DNA from: Brachypodium distachyon
Taxonomy: Eukaryota; Streptophyta; Magnoliopsida; Poales; Poaceae
DNA: 64,000 nucleotides
Assembly (NCBI RefSeq): GCF_000005505.3
Contig: NC_016131.3
Span: 43,361,355 to 43,425,354, forward strand
Reading direction: 5' to 3'
In this document: positions 60,186 through 64,000 of the stretch, one piece after another
Numbering within the stretch: the first letter of the stretch is position 1
How the letters are laid out: every line of letters starts with the position of its first letter
Notes under the pieces: model-generated
Told to the model about the DNA's origin: nothing
Database searches by the model: none
What the model saw: only the letters and a program-made list of their open reading frames with translations
Made by a program: the position numbers and the translations under genes

Positions 60186-61402
60186 AAAAAGGTTGAAGAC
60201 TATTGGTTTGGAGTAGCTTCGCTGTCTTCAGGCTTCAGGACGTCTGGGTAGTGCTTGGCAAGATCTTGAAGCATGCCACTGGTCTTGTCTTCACGGGAAA
60301 TCAGCTTCTTGATCAACACCCCTTGATTCTTCAGAAGAGCTGCCTGCTTCTCGAGCAAATCTTGCCGATCGTCAATCTTCCGGGAGAGCTTCACTACCAG
60401 GTTCTTCAAAGAACCATCCGTGCCAGAGCTGGTCTCAAACTGAGAATCAGATGGATGAAGTGATTGCTTCAGCTACGGTTGCGACGGAACTGGCTGTGAA
60501 GACTCCTTGGACGGGCGGTCAGATACTGAAGTATGAGGAAGCACAGACGGCTCTGGATCTTGAGGCTTCAATGAGAAGTACTTGTGGTGATGTTCCAATT
60601 CAAAGCGTTTCTCAGCCAACTGGAAAATGATCTTCATGATCTGAGGTGCATAAGGCAGAGCACACGCACGGTCGGCAGAGGCATGAGTTATAGTCTGAAG
60701 AATTTAATCTCCAAAATTCTTCTTCTCACCCTTAAAGACTGCAAGCAGCAGATTGCGGTGAAGATCGACAATTTCACTTGAGCTGCCTTGCTTGGGAGAG
60801 AAAGTGAAACGGAGAATGTCATTGAGGATTTTCGCTTCAGGCTTCAAACCAGAAAGTCCTCCGAAGGCGCCTGAGAATCCTTCTTCATAAAGAATGGCGA
60901 TGTCTTCATCTGAGGCAACCTGTTCTTCATGTATCTTGGGCTGGCCATCGAACTCAGCAAGACCAAGAAACTCTTTGAAGTGCCGGGAGGTGCAACTGTG
61001 CCTATCTCCATCAGTCATCCAGTAAATGTTATAGCCTTTGGAGTTATCTTCAAACTTACAGACCTTCCTGCCAAACGTAGCATAGAACTGAAGAATCAGC
61101 TCGTCGTTCCAGTTCTAGCAGGTTTCAACAAACTTCAATAGATTCAGATCATTGAGCGCATTGGCTGCAGGCATGACACCACTCTGACGATTGTAAGCAA
61201 ACCAATCATCATTAAGATACTTCATCTTTGCAAAGTGTGTCCTGGGCAGAAGGATCTGCGCATAATAATCTTGCTTCCCAAAAGACCAGAATCTCGGGTC
61301 TTCAGCTGATCTGTCCTCTTTGTACTTCAGCCTCACGAGGCGAAGCTCTGCGTTCTTCAGGGCCTTGAAGTAAACTTTCTCACGGTCAGAGGAGACTGGC
61401 AT
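60186..61402 (-). pseudogene. ORF3 (env-like) remnant of a SIRE/Maximus-type Copia element
   Basis: The minus strand carries a broken reading frame starting MPVSSDREKV at 61402 with blocks LRLVRLKYKEDRSAEDPR, WMTDGDRHSCTSRHFKEF and a coiled-coil-like segment (KIDDRQDLLEKQAALLKNQ) near 60200-60409. These resemble the extra ORF downstream of pol in SIRE-clade elements. Several stop codons interrupt it. Gag and pol are missing to its 5' side, where the zf-XS gene begins. Function of the ORF is unknown; it is named env-like only by position. Confidence 0.65.
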
Positions 61403-61417
61403 TTTGGGCTCGCCAAT

Positions 61418-62235
61418 AGGAGGAGGACGTCGTCGACGTCCTCGACCCCATTCATCTGCCGCACGACTGGGACTTCTCCGACGACTCGGCCGACTACGGC
61501 GTGGCTCCAATCCATAACGGGTCGGTGTTTGATGAAGTCCTCAGTGACTTGGAACTAGAGGTAAGAACAAACTAGTTAGTCCATGAGGTTGATGCAATGT
61601 TATTCTAGGGTTTGTCGATGCAATCTAGTTTGTCACTGGTATGCTAAGTCGATGCAAGTTAGGGTTAGTCGGATACACTATTGATATTAAGTTTCATGTT
61701 AAGTTAAGTTTAGTATGCATCATCGGCGCCAATTTGTAGGTTATGTGAATTATGGCTGAATTTATGTCGGAATTACTATCTCTGTCATACATACGGTCAT
61801 TTGTTTCCTCCACGAATTTGATATTCTTGATGATCCGTCGTGAATTAATTTTTGTGTAACACCGATCTTCGGTAGTAACATATGCTTGTTGATGTTATGC
61901 AGGAAAAGGATTTGGATGTCGGCAGTGAGAAGGAATCGATTCATGCGAAAAGCCGTCACGTCCTCAATGCATTGGAGTATGGTGCGTACGAATACCGTTA
62001 CGGTGACAAATGGGTGTGCCCGTTCTGTCACAAGAGGAGCCTCGCAAACGACTTCAAAAGCATGGTGCAGCATGCCGAAGACACTGGGCGTGTGTCTAAG
62101 AAGGCGCCTCACATTGTGGCAAAACACAAGGCGTTCGGTGTGTTCTTAAGGAAGCTCGAAGCCCAGGAGGTGGATACAGACGCCGAGCCTTCCAAGAAGA
62201 AGGCGAGGAGGAGGAGGAAGAAGGGGAGGAAGTGA
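61418..62235 (+). pseudogene. zf-XS domain protein, 5'-truncated gene
   Basis: Two exons: about 61418-61560 and 61903-62235, joined in phase at GAG/GTAAGAAC and TGCAG/GAAAAG. The encoded piece has an acidic N-terminal part (PHDWDFSDDSADYG) and a zf-XS-like zinc finger (WVCPFCHKR, then MVQHAEDTGRV with downstream H), found with XS domains in SGS3-type RNA-silencing proteins. No XS domain follows; the frame ends in a Lys/Arg run resembling a nuclear signal. An in-frame stop just 5' of exon 1 and the abutting Copia sequence mean the original start is missing. It could still be expressed from a later ATG. Confidence 0.65.
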
Positions 62236-62533
62236 GAATCGAACCATAAAGTTTTCGTCGTATTTTATTTGCTATTACAGAATTGTGGTGGTTTGAAACA
62301 GTTTAGTAGTTTGATTGAAGAACATAAGTATCGTTAAGTTGGTTGCATGAACTATTTATGATGTAGACGTTTCTATAAATGTGGTGTTCATTGAATCGAC
62401 GTTATCCGAATCATATCATAAGTGTTGTTCTATTTGCAGCGTAATTGCTATGTTATTGGGAACCCCGTTGCCGAAATAAAGGCAGTTCAATGCGTAAAAC
62501 TACCGTTTTAGCCTGTCATGCGTGGAGCCTACT

Positions 62534-62607
62534 GCTAACCAAAAAAAGAAGTTTGGCCTCCCCATAGGCGCACCTAGGGGGAGGCCAAACTTTTTTTTTG
62601 GGGGTTA
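62534..62607. repeat. Near-perfect 30-bp inverted repeat (hairpin)
   Basis: Left arm GCTAACC-A7-GAAGTTTGGCCTCCCC pairs with GGGGAGGCCAAAC-T9-GGGGGTTAGC, with a 14-base loop (ATAGGCGCACCTAG). The arms differ only by one or two positions. Confidence 0.9.
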
Positions 62608-62762
62608 GCCGTCGGCTCGCTGGCATTTTACCTCGTCTGATTGCATGAATCGTGATTAAGGCAATACGACGTAACCCCGACGAGGTAAGATTAAAAGCAG
62701 AAATAATTTCTCGGCACAGTTACGACCACATGGGGTGCATTTTAACGCATGTATAATCATGT

Positions 62763-62880
62763 AAACACTTGCAAGTATTTAAATTGACGTAACGTAGAAC
62801 TAATACACAAACAATTGCGAATATTTAAGTCGATGTAACTATAACTAATACACAAACACTTGCAATTATTTAAAAGCGGG
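62763..62880. repeat. 45-bp tandem repeat, three copies
   Basis: The unit AAACACTTGCAAGTATTTAA, continuing through GACGTAAC and ACTAATACAC, starts near 62763, 62809 and 62854. Copies are diverged. Confidence 0.75.
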
Positions 62881-63020
62881 AATAATATCCCGGCAGTTAC
62901 GGCCACATACGGTGCCGAGAGCAGATTACACAGGAATTACGAGGACCAGTTAATCTATTATTTTAAACTTTGTAAAATAATAATACTAAACTGCTTGGAC
63001 GCGTCGGCGCCGTCACTGTC

Positions 63021-63240
63021 CTAGGCGGCTCCGTTTTCCGGGCGGGAGGCCTGTCGCTGCGTCGAGCGGGCACTCTCCGCCGCCTCCCACGCCGGCGTGC
63101 TCTCCGCGTCGGTCTCGCCGTCGCTTCCCGCGGAGCATTCTCCGACGCTCTCCACGAAGTTCTCCTGGTGGTAGGGATTGCCGCGCCCTTGAAATCCGCG
63201 GCGGCCTTGGTTACGCCCGGGCGGGAAGATGCCGCGCCTC
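63021..63240 (-). CDS. Hypothetical minus-strand ORF fragment
   Basis: The C-terminal third of a 185-codon frame reads as Gly/Arg- then Glu/Ser-rich sequence (GRNQGRRGFQGRGNPYHQ, then SAGSDGETDAEST) ending at 63021. The N-terminal part overlaps the plus-strand remnant in reverse and looks spurious. I do not recognise the family, so it may be only part of a broken gene. Confidence 0.3.
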
Positions 63241-63244
63241 GAAA

Positions 63245-63919
63245 TTGGACGAGTCCGGCGTCCCCCGGGGGGGAGTGGATCCGACCGGAGTTGCATTTCT
63301 TGCAACATTATTTGGCCGGTACGCCGCCGACAACACGGCTCTGTTCCAGGGCGAGCGTGCGGCCGAGTTCGCCCAGTTCGACCCCGCCACCCCCCCCCCC
63401 CCCGTCTGGACGACACAATGTCGTCGGGCGCAGGGCTTGGTGGGGCGTGCCCGGCCGCACGCTCGCTGCCGTCCTCGACCACCTCGACACCGGCGCGCCC
63501 CTCCCCGGCGCTCTCCCTAGCCCCCCTCCGCCGCAGCCGAGGGCCGGCGGGTTGTCCCTGCGGCGCAAGAAGCGGCACGCAGCATCGTCATCTGTGACGG
63601 GCCGCCGTTGCCCGCCGCGCCCGCCCAGGAGGAGCTGGCGCCGTGGTGGGCGGAGGAGCGCGGCGTGCAGACGTCGCTCCCGGCTCCCAGAGATCCTGAG
63701 GAGTTCCCAGGCTACTAGGCCGCCATGGCACTCTCTGCGGTGGAGCCGCCTCAGATGACCGAGGAAGAGGCGCTCGCATGGGCGGCGCGCGACTGGGAGG
63801 AGATGCAGACGGCGGGACGCGGTGGCGACGCGAGTAGGAGTGCCGGGTTCGTCCAGGTGAAGGACGAGCCGGTCTCCGACAGCAGCTACGACGACAACGA
63901 CTGTAGTTGGAGCGATTAG
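63245..63919 (+). pseudogene. Frame-broken GC-rich ORF cluster, Triticeae-type hypothetical protein
   Basis: Successive plus-strand frames appear to belong to one protein: LATLFGRYAADNTALFQ, then RAWWGVPGRTLAAVLDHL after a frame change at the C tract (63391-63404), then TEEEALAWAARDWEEMQ and a tail with VKDEPVSDSSYDDNDCSW. This style of WWGVPGRTL and KxEP motif protein is, as I recall, common among unnamed grass gene predictions, but I know of no function. There is an intervening stop at 63717 and at least one frame shift. The C tract could also be a sequencing error. Confidence 0.4.
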
Positions 63920-64000
63920 ATTAGGTTTAATTTTGTAATTTTGTTCGAACATGTAATAAATCTGAAATGTTTGAATGAAATTTCTATTTCCATTGCCGTT

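Larger units (their letters stand above)
62236..63020. other. Repeat-bearing intergenic region
   Basis: No gene. Contains the inverted repeat at 62534-62607, a second short inverted repeat (TTACCTCGTC near 62629, GACGAGGTAA near 62678), and a 45-bp tandem repeat. A block near 62692 (ATAATTTCTCGGCACAGTTACG) recurs diverged near 62881. Confidence 0.55.

Noticed and set aside
1..64000. A coordinated gene cluster or new multi-gene system
   Set aside because: The seven intact genes have unrelated functions, mixed strands and ordinary spacing. Nothing indicates co-regulation or a joint pathway.

Overview
The window looks like nuclear DNA of a grass, most likely a Triticeae cereal (wheat, Aegilops, barley group). 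Spliced genes with GT-AG introns are separated by nested transposable elements. There are many Stowaway-type MITEs with CTCCCTCCGT ends and TA duplications, Copia LTRs, LINE fragments, a Mutator-like element, Helitron-like ends and a hAT transposase relic. No bacterial features, CRISPR arrays, tRNA or rRNA genes were seen.

Seven genes appear intact: (1) a plastid-type pfkB fructokinase, minus strand, 1142-9156, seven exons; (2) a Raf-like MAPKKK with an EDR1 domain, plus, 19935-31743, thirteen exons; (3) a Tyr/Gly-repeat protein resembling Arabidopsis At5g39570/PLDRP1, plus, 33802-36400; (4) a membrane-anchored RING-H2 protein of the NEP1-interacting-protein/ATL type, plus, 37263-39959; (5) an intronless DYW-class PPR editing factor, plus, 41721-43520; (6) a NudC/BOBBER1-like CS-domain co-chaperone, minus, 44339-46858; (7) a UGT73-like glycosyltransferase, minus, 55895-57487. 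A broken hAT transposase (49951-52389), a 5'-truncated zf-XS gene (about 61418-62235) and a frame-broken ORF cluster at the right edge (63021-63919) are also present. I inferred exon joins by hand from splice consensus, reading phase and family similarity. The genes do not form a pathway or cluster; they are independent loci.

Region by region: 1-9.2 kb is the fructokinase gene, whose introns hold three MITEs and a 5'-truncated LINE with a 15-bp target duplication; a Tourist-like MITE sits inside that LINE. 9.5-18.7 kb is a transposon block: a MITE, a small Helitron-like element, a degenerate 62-bp tandem repeat, a larger Helitron-like element carrying a solo Copia LTR, and a Mutator-like element with a 9-bp duplication whose left inverted repeat is split by an LTR-like insertion. 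19.8-46.9 kb is the gene-rich core. 47-55.7 kb is mostly retroposon and hAT debris with AT-rich repeats. 55.9-57.5 kb is the UGT gene. 58.5-61.4 kb is the 3' part of a SIRE/Maximus-type Copia element abutting the truncated zf-XS gene. The last 1.5 kb holds short tandem and inverted repeats and the broken GC-rich ORFs.

I found no convincing new biological system. The most informative observations are the datable nested insertions (exact target duplications), the Copia/zf-XS junction, and small regulatory or repeat structures listed as findings.
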